From: Closterium sp. NIES-65
Taxonomy: Eukaryota; Streptophyta; Zygnematophyceae; Desmidiales; Closteriaceae
Assembly: GCA_948144175.1 (NCBI GenBank)
Contig: CANXME010002420.1
Span: 372,001 to 436,000 of the forward strand
DNA: 64,000 nt
Direction of reading: 5' to 3'
The translations under genes and the position numbers were made by a program. How positions within the stretch are numbered: the first letter of the stretch is position 1; every line of letters begins with the position of its first letter. Of this stretch, positions 54,728 to 64,000 are shown piece by piece. Below the pieces are notes generated by a model. It saw only the letters and a list, made by a program, of their open reading frames with translations, searched no databases and had not been told where the DNA came from.

Positions 54728-57700
54728 GAGGCTCCGCGAAACAAGACTCTGCACCGACCGGGAAACTCCAGCCGAACACCCCCGAGAGTAAGAATATTCC
54801 CTCTCGAGGTTTTCAAGCCTTTAAAAAATCCAGGGGAGATTTCGAGGCCAAGAAAAAGCCTTCAGACATTATTAAGGTACGTGAGAAGTTTGGCAAACCA
54901 CTCCGGAGCGTTGAAAAGGGTCGTGCGTTCCAAGGAGTTCATATTCTCTCCCCGCAGCATAGTGTTAAGGCTCCCCATTGCCCACAGGAGAAGCCTACAC
55001 AGCTGCAAAGGCTTAAAGGAAGGTTCCAGACCAAGACGAAGCTGAATCGGCCTCGAATAAAGCCTTCTAACCCAACTCAGTTGAAAACTGATATGGAGTC
55101 AGCAGCTTCGAGCGTAGGACCGAGGGATGATCTATTCGACATACCCTACGGTCCTATCAGCGAGACCATCCACGGTTACTCGGAGCAGCAAAAACCACTA
55201 CTTATCGAGGTAATCTGCAATGGGCGACGCCTTCGGGCAATGGTGGACAGTGGTGCGTCCCACTCGATGTGCGACCGCGGGACGTTGGAGAAAATTGGAG
55301 AATTTTCGGAGGAGACCAAGTTCACGGCAACGATGGTGGACGGTACAAAACTTCCCATCCACGGCAAAGCATCACTGCAGGTGCACATAGGGGCGCTGAG
55401 GTGGAAGCCGACGTTGCCGATCACGAACATCAAGGGCTTAGATTTCATCTTGGGGCGAGATTTCTTGAAGCGGTTCAACCCTGAGATCGACTGGGTCAAC
55501 AGGAAGGCGTGCATCTACAACAACGGGAAACGAGTGGAGCTGCGAAGCTGGACGGATACAGGGAGCATTCCTGAAACGACACTGGCATGGTTCGAACGAA
55601 CGGTGAATGAAAGTAACACGGGCTACTTAGCACTGGTTATGGCAGCAGCAGAGAAGGAGAAGCCGAGTTCGGAGCTACCTGCAGCAGTGAAGGAGGTCTT
55701 GGAGCAGTACAAAGATATAATGCCCGACGACCTACCCGCAGAAGTACCTCAAGCATGCACCCACGAGCACGAGATCGTGGAGGAACCAGGTGCGAAACCC
55801 GTCTCACGTTCACCATACCGACTGAGTCCGACCGAGCTGACAGACATGAAGAAACAAATAGAGTATCTACTGGACAGACAACTGATCTGCCCGTCCACCT
55901 CTCCCTACGGTGCACCAGTCCTCTTCACTCCAAAACCAGATGGCAGTCTACGGATGTGCATCGACTACCGTGCACTGAACAAATAGACAGTTAAAAACAA
56001 ATACCCCATACCGCGCATAGACGACCTACTGGACCAACTGCGTGGTGCAACAGTCTTTTCGAAGTTGGACCTACGGTCGGGTTACTGGCAGATCAAGATG
56101 GCGGACAACTCGATCCACAAGACGGCGTTCCGTACCAGATACGGCTCCTACGAATACTTGGTGATGCCGTTCGGACTCTGCAACGCACCAGCAACGTTTC
56201 AGGCGGAGATGAATCACATCTTACGACCCCTGTTGGACGAGTGCGTGGTGGTGTACCTGGACGACATTCTTATCTACTCCAAGAACATGAAGGAGCACGT
56301 GGAGCATCTGCGGAAGGTGTTCGAGATCCTGCGGATAAACAAGTTCTACGTGAAGCTGTCGAAGAGCGACTTCGCCCTGAAGAAGGTGCAGTTTCTTGGG
56401 CACATGGTGAGTGCCGAGGGCGTACACGTGGACCCGTGGAAGATCGAAGCCGTCAAGAAATGGAAAGTACCGGAGAACGTGAAGGAGTTGCAGCAGTTCC
56501 TAGGCTTCGCCAACTACTACAACAGGTTCGTGCCGCAGTACGCTAAGATAGCAGCGCCACTGACCGACCTACTGAAAAAGGATACGCCCTACAAATGGGA
56601 TACGCCTCATCAGCAAGCCATGGAGCAGCTACAGACAGCACTGATTACAGAGCCAGTACTCATCCTACTAGATCCAGACAAGGACTACGTGGTGGAAGCA
56701 GACGCTAGTGACCAAGCAGTCGGAGCAATACTGATGCAGGATCACGGACGCGGTTTGCAGCCCATCGCCTACGTCAGTAAGAAGCTACACGGAGCAGAAC
56801 TGAACTACCCCATCCATGACAAGGAAGCCTTAGCGATAGTCATAGCCTTCAAGGCGTGGAGGTGTTACCTAGAGGGAGCCAAGACTACAGTCTATACTGA
56901 CCACTGGAGTCTCAAATACCTGAAGTCGCAGCCGACGCTCTCACGACGACAGGTGCGGTGGGTGGACTTCCTGGAAACTCACTTCCACTACGACATCGTC
57001 TACAAGCCCGGGCTACACAACAAGGCACACGCGTTGAGCCGCCCCGGACATGTAGCAGGCATCCAGCTCAACGGGATGAACCCTCTGCTCAAGGGTCTAT
57101 TCCAACATGGGTACTCCGTGGACGCAGAAATCACTACAGCACAGAACCAAAAGCTGTTGCAGTGGGAGAAAGACCTTGCTGTAAGGAAGGGTTCAGGAAA
57201 TATTTGGGTACCGAATTACGCCCCACTACAGCAGATCCTATTGGAGGAGTTTCACGACGTACCTTACGCGGGACATTTCGGGAGCAACAAGACGTTAGCA
57301 GGGATAGCGAAGTATTTTTACTGGCCCGGGATGGCAGCGGACATGCAGCAGTTTGTCACCTCTTGCGACACGTGCCAGCGGATGAAGAGTAGCAAGCAGA
57401 AAAAAGCAAGGTTACTTCAGCCTCTACCCGTACCGGAGCAGCCATGGCAGGTCGTTAGCCTCGACTTCATCACAGGACTTCCTTCGACCTCACGGGGACA
57501 TGATTCCATCCTCGTGGTGATCGATAAGTTCTCCAAAATGGGTCACTTCATACCGACCAACGCCACAGCTACAGCTGAAGCAACTGCTCGACTCTTCTTC
57601 GACCGCATCATCACCATCCACGGCATCCCCGCTACACTCATCTCAGACAGAGACCCAAAATTCACCAGTAAGTTCTGGAAGGAGCTCATGGGACTGTTGG

Positions 57701-58279
57701 GGACAAAGCTTGCAATGTCTTCAGCATACCACTCCCAGACTGACGGACAGACAGAGCGACTCAATCAAGTGGTTGAACAGTTACTACGCACAGCTTGCAA
57801 GGACGACGTCAGCCACTGGGACACACAGTTACCGACCCTAGAGTTCGCTTACAACAACGCATCACATGCGGCCACAGGGAAAACTCATTTCTTTCTGTGT
57901 TACGGACGGGAACCACTCACCCCACAGCAGCCAACTACACCGGCACACGTCCAAGCCGCACATGACTTCGTCACCACCATGCAGCAGCTATGGGAGAAGA
58001 CTCAGCGACGTCTCACCACGATGCAGAACTCCCAGAAGCAGTATGCCGATCGTCAGCGACGAGATCACTCAGTAGCAGTCGGAGATCAGGTGCTTCTTGA
58101 CACGCGCAACTTGAACCTGTCTCACCTCCCATCCAAACTCCGGCCTCACTTCTGTGGTCCTTTTCTTGTTGAGGCACAGGTGACACTAGTTACATTCCGC
58201 TTGCGCTTACCAGATACATGGAAGCTTCACAACGCTTTCCATGTCCAGCTACTGAAGCCCTACAAGGACCCCAACCAAT
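54728..58279 (+). pseudogene. Gypsy D pol (protease to integrase)
   Basis: In frame with gag once E is removed. Protease MVDSGASHSMCD; RT LRMCIDYRALNK-TAG-TVKN (TAG at 55984-55986), [25 protein letters not shown]; RNase [18 protein letters not shown]; integrase H-x-H/CDTCQRMK zinc site, [23 protein letters not shown] and [18 protein letters not shown] (D, D, E). CAG to TAG would explain the stop in RT. A further TAG at 58279-58281 separates pol from the chromodomain. Motifs are otherwise intact, so the element is recently dead or depends on readthrough. Confidence 0.92.
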
Positions 58280-58281
58280 AG

Positions 58282-58524
58282 TTCCAGGGACGGCAGCTAC
58301 CGCCACCACCACCGGTTCTCGTACAGGATGAACCCGAGAACGAAGTGGAGCGCGTTCTTACTCATCGGCGCCGCGGCGGCAAGACCCTCGAGTTCCTGAT
58401 ACGCTGGAAGGGATACGACCCCACTGAGGACAGTTGGGTTGCAAAAGCTGATATGGGCAACGCACGCCGTGCTCTCAAGGACTATCTTGTCAAGCAGGGT
58501 GTATCTCACGCCACCCAGCTTTGA
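58282..58524 (+). pseudogene. Gypsy D chromodomain
   Basis: The frame continues after the TAG: VERVLTHRRRGGKTLEFLIR, WKGYDPTEDSWVAKADMGNA, ALKDYL, ending in TGA at the 3' LTR edge. It is a chromodomain, placing D among the chromoviruses. It was too short to appear as a separate long frame. Confidence 0.88.
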
Positions 58525-58897
58525 GAGTACGACGGCTTAGGCCAGCTATGCTTGCTTGCCTTTACTTTATTATGCTATTTCTAGCATAGGATAATTATAT
58601 GCATGCATGAATTGCTTGATTTCCTAGGCTAGGTGCTTTCCTATATTTTATTATAGTTATAGCACCGAGCTAGGTTGCGTGCACCGAATTCTGGCTTTTC
58701 GGTTGCCACCGAATTGCCTTCTACCGAATTCGGTAAGGATCTGTTCGGGACGCTACGCGGCCCGCGGAACCTTCGTGTAACACCTGGTTACGGGGCCTTG
58801 TGTCGAGCCTATATATAGCCTCGTGTTGTACCCAGGTGATCATTCAATTCGATTCAATTCACATTCTCTTTTCTGAGCTCGATCCTAGATCCTCACA
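58520..58897 (+). repeat. Gypsy D 3' LTR
   Basis: Matches the 5' LTR apart from about seven changes, including the second base (T for G). Confidence 0.9.
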
Positions 58898-58902
58898 GGA
58901 AG

Positions 58903-59960
58903 GTTAAGGTACCAAACATAACGCGTAGCGGCGTTGATGAACGTAATGGTGTAGCTGAATGCTCCTTGTCCAGGTTCGCGATTGTAACGGATGTCGCTGT
59001 ACACTTTCTCAAGTGGCGCGTAAGCTGGTGCGCTGGGGTTGTGGTGAGAAGCGAATGGCCGATGTGGTTAGTCAACTTCGGGGCAGGTAAATCATGTTCC
59101 ACGAGCTCGTCGAAGTTCGCTTCTGCCGGTTAGGAGCAGTGAATCTTTGTCGAGCACTCCTGCTCTGATTGTGTTGTTTAACACCGTGTTGCTTGGATGT
59201 CCCATTCGTGCGTGCCAGATGTCTTCGCCAGCTCGATGTCCGGGTGAGCGACGGTACAAGTCGGAGTTGGAGTAGAAGCTTGCAGTAAAGTTTGCGCTTC
59301 GATGTTCTTCTCGTGGTATTGGGTTAAGCTGCTGCGCAGGAGTCGGTGGAGTGTCGTCGCCGATTGGAGCCGATGCACTTGAAGGACCAGCGATTGGTGT
59401 CGATGTTGCCGCTGCTGCTGCCGTTGTTTCTGCTACTGTCGATGTTGTCTCTGCTGCTGCCGATGTTGTCTCTGCTGCTGCCGAGTGTTGAATCGTTGCT
59501 AATGCTCTTGTTCGTTCTACCTCAAGGATGGTGTGCGAGTACCAAAAGCCTTCATGGCTGAAGTCAGGGTCGAGATCAAGTGGATGTGTCCAGGAGGTGA
59601 AAGTGACGATCCCGTCGCTGTCAGCTGTGCCGATATCTGGGACGAAGTCGAGGACGAAGACGTTATTTTTCAAGACGGCCTTCCCGATGTAGAGACTGCC
59701 CTTCCCGTGGTATAACTTAAACTCTTGAGTGGTGCTGTCTGCTTTGAGGTGTATGCCCTTCGCCATCAGTTGACTAATGCTTAGTAAGTTGTAGCCGAGT
59801 CCTTTTGCTATTTAAACCTTCGACATTTGCAGTATGACGTTTGTCTCTCGTGACTGAAGTTGAACTATGCCTTGTCGTCGTGTGCGCAGGTTCTGGTTGT
59901 TCGCGACGGTGATGACGACTTCCCGCTGGAGTTGGTATTCCCGTTGAACGAAGCGACCTG
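58903..59960 (-). pseudogene. Copia C protease and pre-integrase piece
   Basis: On the minus strand: REVVITVANNQNLRTRRQG, MSKV-TAA-IAKGLGYNLLS, ISQLMAKGIHLK, YHGKGSLYIGKAVLKN, an Ala/Thr repeat, then EDIWHARMGHPSNTVLNN (GAG-pre-integrase). Frame changes at both ends; cut on the right by copia F and on the left by gypsy D. Confidence 0.8.
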
Positions 59961-60096
59961 TGTGAAATGAGTAAGCAGGAATGAATGAACTATGAATGAA
60001 AGCAGTACAAATATGAAACCCTAACTGGGTTGTACCCCCTATGGGATACCCCACTACAGCCTACACAGCAGTATAAGCTATAGATATGTTCTGACA
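59961..60096 (-). repeat. Copia F 3' LTR
   Basis: Related to the copia B LTR (shared TATCCCATAGGGGGTACAAC) with small length differences. Confidence 0.9.
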
Positions 60097-60303
60097 CACC
60101 CCCATAGGCAAAGTGGGGGAGAACAAGGGGTCACAAGACCAGTCAAGCAAGACAAAGCAAAGCTCAGGGTGGATCACAAAGTCACCACACAGTCCGAGCA
60201 CAAGAGCAAGGCCAAAGGCCAGTTCACAAGCAAGAGTACAGACATATATATAAAGCTAGACAAGCAAGAGCAGGTATATATATATGTCACAGTACAAGTG
60301 AAG

Positions 60304-63300
60304 TCAAGAGGAGAGCAAGTGAGGCAAGACAGGCACAAGACCCAGCTGGGTGCAGAAGCGCTGATGGTCACAAGGCGCAAGTGCCTTGGTGAACACATCA
60401 GCAGTGTTGGCCTCAGAGGCCACGTACGCAAGTCGCAACTGACCACGCTGCTGCAGCTCACGAGCAAGGAAGTAGCGGAGAGCAATGTGCTTCGTTCTGT
60501 GCTCCAAGCGCTGCTCTCGACACAAGGCCAGCATAGCCTTGTTGTCTACGTACAGCACTGGAGGAGAACGAGGCGGCTCTCCAAGGTCAGTCAGCAGGTA
60601 GGTGAGCCACCGAAGCTCCTGTGCAGCCATGGCCCCGGCGTAGATCTCAGCCTCACAACTGGAGCCGAGAACCGAAGACGAGCGAGTAGACCGCCACGAG
60701 ACAGAGCCGGAACCAAGGCTGAAGGTGTAACCCTGTGACGACCGCTGCGTAGCCTGGTCGTCAGCCCAAGACGCGTCCGCGTGGCCGGTAAGGACCACTG
60801 GACCCCGCCCTCCAAGCACTAGCCCCATGCCTGACGTACTGCACAGGTAGCGCAATACCCTCTTCGCTGCAGCCATGTGCTCCGGTCTGTGTCTCCCAGG
60901 AGCAACATAGCGTGCAAGAATGCTCAGAGGGTATGCAAGGTCAGGTCGTGTGCAGGTCATCAGGTACATGAGGCAGCCAACAAGCTCCGCATACGGACCA
61001 CTCGACTCTACGGACTCATCCGAAGGCAGAGCTGAGAGTGAGTGGCGAGTAGGCAGAGGAGTGGCCTGAGGCGAGGAGTACGTGAAGCCGAAGCGCTGAA
61101 GGACCTGCTGCACCATGTGTGACTGAGTCAAGGTAATGGTGCGGCGTGCTCTGTCCCGAGTGATCTGCAAGCCAAGGTAGCTGCGCAGTTCACCCAGGTC
61201 TGTGCACGTGTGTCTCTTCAACAGCTCGGACTTCACGTAGGCGAGTCCAGCAGTGTCCGCTGTGGCAAAGACCAGGTCGTCGACGTACACGAGGATGTAG
61301 AACGGCGGCAGGGAAGTGTCGGTGCGAAGAAACAGCGACGGGTCAGCAGTAGAAGGAGCAAACCCAAGAGCCGCAAGCGTAGTCCTCAGTGTGTCGTGCC
61401 ACTCACGCGGTGCCTGGCGGAGACCGTAGACTGGCCGTCGGAGGCTCCACTGGGTGCCAGGAGGGAAAGTCCCAGTGAAGCCAGGTGGACGGCGAAGCCA
61501 GATCTCCTCGTGCAGGCTACCCTGCAAGAACGCAGTGCTGAAGTCGAGAGAGTGAAGCTCGTAGTCGCGCTGAGCGGCTATGTGCAGCAGCACCCGAAGA
61601 GTAGTCATCTTCGGGGTGGGAGAGAAGGTCTGAAAGTAGTCAACTCCCTGCCGCTGACTGAAGCCACGAGCAACGTACCGTGCCTTGAAGACAGGTGGAG
61701 AGCCCGGCGGCCGCTTCACCCTGAAGATCCACATGCCACTGACGATGTTCGCCCCAGGAGGGGGAACCGCGTCAACGTAGGTGCCTGTGGACTTCCAGGA
61801 AGCCATCTCTGCATCCATAGCTGCCTGCCACTGAGAGGAGTAGGGACCCTCTACGGCCTCCGCGTAAGAACGCGGAGTCGGGATGTCTAGTGCATCCGGG
61901 TCTCCCTCAGGGGCAAGCAGTACAGACGCGAGATGAGGTGAAGCAGCCGCTAGACACTGTAACTCCTCCTGCCTGTCCTCTAGGACGTCTGTGCCAAGAG
62001 CACACTCACCCCCGACGGACGGAGGACAGACAGACGCAGACTCAGCAACAAGACTAGCAGCGTAGTCGAGACGACAGCGAGCAGCAAAGTCGACGAGCTC
62101 AGCGACTAGAGCAGACGCAGCAGTGGACTCAAAAGAGGGGTCAGTGACGACAGTAGCAAGCAGACGCGTGACAGTGGGACTGGCAGCACGAAGAGAGTCC
62201 GACTCAGGGTCCGCAAGCGCAGGAAGAGAGGACTCAGGAGGAGAAGGCAAAGGGGCACGCAGAGGAGCAGTGGACGGACGTAAAGACATCCGGTGCGTGC
62301 CAGGGACAGGAGGAGGACGCTGACGCGAACTGCGACCACTAGCGCGAGCAGCACGAACAGGCGACGCGGGACGAGACGCAGGCTCACGACGCTCAGCAAG
62401 ACCTCCAGTAGGACCAGTGTAAGGAGAGGGAGCAGGCAGCGGAGAGGAAGGCTCCAGTAGGGGCTGCGACTCGACAGGCGGTGGACCCTCTACTGGAGGA
62501 GAAAGACCAAGAACCTGCTGAAGGAGCGGAACGAAGTACGGCCGAGGCCGCGCGGCAGCTCCAGACTCAGCAGGGACAGCACCAGCACCCTCAGCGACAG
62601 CACCAGCGCCACCCACACCTCCAGCGGCAGGACCAACAGCAGCAGGCTCAGCACAAACGCCCTCAGCAGCTCCAGCTCCAGGAGGACCTGCAGGGCCAGC
62701 AGCTCCGGGACCGGCTGCACCCGCACCCTCGACGGTCGAAGAAGCTCCAGCTCCAGCTCCAGCAGCACCTCCAGACTCAGCAGCACGCCTCCAGCGGCGA
62801 GCGAACCACTCGCGCAGCTCCTGTGGAGAGAGGGGCTCCCGGCGAGACGCAGCAGCAGGAGAAACCCCAGGCTCAGCAGCTCCAGACGCAGCACCCCCAG
62901 GCTCAGCAGCTCCCAGCTCAGCACCCGCAGGCTCAGCAGCTCCCGACCCAGCACCCCCAGACCCAGCACCTCCAGGCACAGCACCCCCCGGCTCAGCACC
63001 CCCAGGCTCCGCACCCTCCGCAGTAGCACCCTCAGGCCCAGCACCCCCAGCAGTAGCACCCCCAGGCTCAGCACCCCCGCGCACAGCACCCCCAGAGTCA
63101 GCACCCCCAGGCTCAGCACCCGCAGCAGCACCAGAGTCACCAGTAACCTCGACCGGGTCAACGGCGTCTACCTGGGACACACCTGAGGGGGCAGGAACCT
63201 GAGGGGGGAGGGGGTCTACCGGGAGGGGAACCGGCACAAGGAAGTCCGGGGGAGGGGGGAGGGAAGGGGTGCGGTAGGGGAAGAGACGGTAGAAGGGGAC

Positions 63301-64000
63301 TGACTCGTCGAACGTGACGTCCTGGGAGGACAGAACACGACGAGAGGAGGGGTGGTAAAACTGCCACCCTGGGGCGTCAGTGGGGAAGCCAAGGAAGACA
63401 CAGGGAGCAGCATGAGGGGAAAGCTTGTCCGCAGACAAGTCGCGGACAAACGCCCGAGATCCCCAGACACGGAACACAGACGCATCGCCAACCTTCCCCG
63501 TCCACAGCAAGGCTGGGGACATCGCTGGCCGAGAGACCCGGGGGTGAAGGTTGAGCTGATGCGCCGCGTACCTCACCGCAAACGGCCACAGAAAATGGGG
63601 GGCAGCCGCATGCATCATGGACGTACGAGCGACATCCATGACCATGCCAATGCGGCGCTCAGCAATCCCATTTTGCTGTGGTGAGTCCGGAAGCGTGAAG
63701 GTCTGGCGGATCCCCCGTGCACGACAGTAGTCTCGCAGAAGGCGAGAAGAGAACTCTCCGCCTCTGTCAGAGTGCAGACGCAGAACAGGAAAGTCCGAGC
63801 CGAAGCTCTTCCTGAGCTGGAGACGAGCCTCGCGGATCCAGTCGATCAGCACCTCAGTGACCGCACCCTTGCTGCGCAAGGGGAGGACTGTGGTGTAACG
63901 CGAGTAGTCGTCAACCACCAACAGGAAGTAGCGCTCGTAACCCTGCCCACGAACGGGGGCTGGGCCCCACACATCCATGTGAAGCGTCTGCAGGGGAGCC
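60304..64000 (-). CDS. Copia F pol, integrase to RNase H (partial)
   Basis: An open frame from the window edge to TGA at 60304. MDVWGPAPVRGQGYERYFLL starts the integrase core, with HSDRGGEFSS and DSPQQNGIAERR. An Ala/Gly/Pro/Glu repeat linker follows. RT has WIFRVKRPPGSPPVFKARYV and YVDDLVFATADT; RNase H has GHADASWADDQATQ, SSCEAEIYAG and TKHIALRYF, ending LGLVPVLPHLLSS. No stop or shift is seen. Gag and protease lie beyond 64000. It is almost the same as copia A and B; the repeat linker differs most. Confidence 0.93.
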   Translation of the reverse strand, partial: APLQTLHMDVWGPAPVRGQGYERYFLLVVDDYSRYTTVLPLRSKGAVTEVLIDWIREARLQLRKSFGSDFPVLRLHSDRGGEFSSRLLRDYCRARGIRQTFTLPDSPQQNGIAERRIGMVMDVARTSMMHAAAPHFLWPFAVRYAAHQLNLHPRVSRPAMSPALLWTGKVGDASVFRVWGSRAFVRDLSADKLSPHAAPCVFLGFPTDAPGWQFYHPSSRRVLSSQDVTFDESVPFYRLFPYRTPSLPPPPDFLVPVPLPVDPLPPQVPAPSGVSQVDAVDPVEVTGDSGAAAGAEPGGADSGGAVRGGAEPGGATAGGAGPEGATAEGAEPGGAEPGGAVPGGAGSGGAGSGAAEPAGAELGAAEPGGAASGAAEPGVSPAAASRREPLSPQELREWFARRWRRAAESGGAAGAGAGASSTVEGAGAAGPGAAGPAGPPGAGAAEGVCAEPAAVGPAAGGVGGAGAVAEGAGAVPAESGAAARPRPYFVPLLQQVLGLSPPVEGPPPVESQPLLEPSSPLPAPSPYTGPTGGLAERREPASRPASPVRAARASGRSSRQRPPPVPGTHRMSLRPSTAPLRAPLPSPPESSLPALADPESDSLRAASPTVTRLLATVVTDPSFESTAASALVAELVDFAARCRLDYAASLVAESASVCPPSVGGECALGTDVLEDRQEELQCLAAASPHLASVLLAPEGDPDALDIPTPRSYAEAVEGPYSSQWQAAMDAEMASWKSTGTYVDAVPPPGANIVSGMWIFRVKRPPGSPPVFKARYVARGFSQRQGVDYFQTFSPTPKMTTLRVLLHIAAQRDYELHSLDFSTAFLQGSLHEEIWLRRPPGFTGTFPPGTQWSLRRPVYGLRQAPREWHDTLRTTLAALGFAPSTADPSLFLRTDTSLPPFYILVYVDDLVFATADTAGLAYVKSELLKRHTCTDLGELRSYLGLQITRDRARRTITLTQSHMVQQVLQRFGFTYSSPQATPLPTRHSLSALPSDESVESSGPYAELVGCLMYLMTCTRPDLAYPLSILARYVAPGRHRPEHMAAAKRVLRYLCSTSGMGLVLGGRGPVVLTGHADASWADDQATQRSSQGYTFSLGSGSVSWRSTRSSSVLGSSCEAEIYAGAMAAQELRWLTYLLTDLGEPPRSPPVLYVDNKAMLALCREQRLEHRTKHIALRYFLARELQQRGQLRLAYVASEANTADVFTKALAPCDHQRFCTQLGLVPVLPHLLSS

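Larger units (their letters stand above)
50569..58897 (+). mobile_element. Ty3/gypsy chromovirus element D
   Basis: LTRs of about 378 bp at 50569-50947 and 58520-58897 differ at roughly seven positions by eye. GGAAG duplicates lie at 50564-50568 and 58898-58902. The primer site TGGTAATCAGAGCC follows the 5' LTR. It inserted into copia C and was itself hit by element E. Coding frame gag-PR-RT-RH-IN-chromodomain is single, but has three in-frame stops. Confidence 0.92.
47449..59960 (-). mobile_element. Decayed copia element C, split by later insertions
   Basis: Pieces in minus-strand order: protease/pre-integrase (59960-58898), [gypsy D], integrase end (50568-50022), [203-bp insert], linker, reverse transcriptase and RNase H (49808-47763), then a 3' LTR that starts TGTTGGAAACAATTG near 47780 and runs to about 47449 (CCCTCACA end). 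It is a different copia family from A, B and F. Many stops and shifts. The 5' LTR is beyond copia F or outside the window. Confidence 0.7.
59961..64000 (-). mobile_element. Copia element F, truncated by the window edge
   Basis: Its 3' LTR (136 bp, 59961-60096) ends CATTTCACA and begins TGTCAGAACATATC in sense orientation. The purine tract CTATGGGGGTG and the GTGATCCACCCTGAGC block precede it. Same family as A and B. It inserted into the protease part of copia C. The other end is outside the window, so the target duplication cannot be checked. Confidence 0.92.

Overview
The window is eukaryotic nuclear DNA from the green plant lineage. It has spliced genes with GT..AG introns, plant-type C2-domain (SRC2-like) genes, Ty1/copia and chromodomain Ty3/gypsy elements with initiator-Met-tRNA-type primer sites, hAT, Mutator-like and PIF-like DNA elements, and a tyrosine recombinase with an Ndc10-like fold. 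The mix suggests a streptophyte alga, possibly a zygnematophyte. That placement is inference; nothing in the window names the species. I found no rRNA, standard tRNA or CRISPR.

Left part (1-28.1 kb). A decayed minus-strand Ndc10-domain recombinase pseudogene (about 167-2853) is followed by about 1.4 kb with nothing recognised. Then come three tandem plus-strand paralogues (4238-10876, 11910-20009, 22627-27888). Each encodes an N-terminal C2 domain split over five small exons with the same phases and almost the same lengths. A very large low-complexity exon rich in Pro, Tyr, Ala and Ser follows, then a short last exon. In all three genes most exons have extra, usually broken copies beside them, so the introns are graveyards of duplicated exons and splice sites. 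The introns and spacers also hold a family of perfect palindromes of the form TTTTGAG-core-CTCAAAA, PIF-like MITEs with TTA target duplications, a Mutator-like fold-back element with a perfect 9-bp target duplication, minisatellites and a cluster of strong hairpins.

Right part (28.1-64 kb) is almost entirely nested transposons, and the order of insertion can be read from target-site duplications. A copia LTR remnant (G) was split by a hAT element (28189-46926, 8-bp duplication with one mismatch). The hAT transposase gene was split by copia A (29442-44098, CAAAC). The leader of copia A was split by copia B (30111-37448, CCCGC). Copia B has an intact gag-pol of about 1980 codons and identical LTRs. 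A second nest is built on a decayed minus-strand copia element (C, about 47.45-59.96 kb). It holds a 203-bp insert (ATTCT), a chromovirus gypsy element D (50569-58897, GGAAG) that itself contains a 2.3-kb LTR element without gag-pol (E, 52418-54722, AAATG), and a young copia F (59961 to the window end). A, B and F belong to one copia family, and E looks like a deletion derivative of it.

Functionally, the only likely cellular genes are the three C2 proteins. They are probably Ca2+/phospholipid-responsive peripheral membrane proteins with long disordered tails. Copia B, and probably F, could supply proteins in trans to A (amber codon in gag) and E (no gag-pol).
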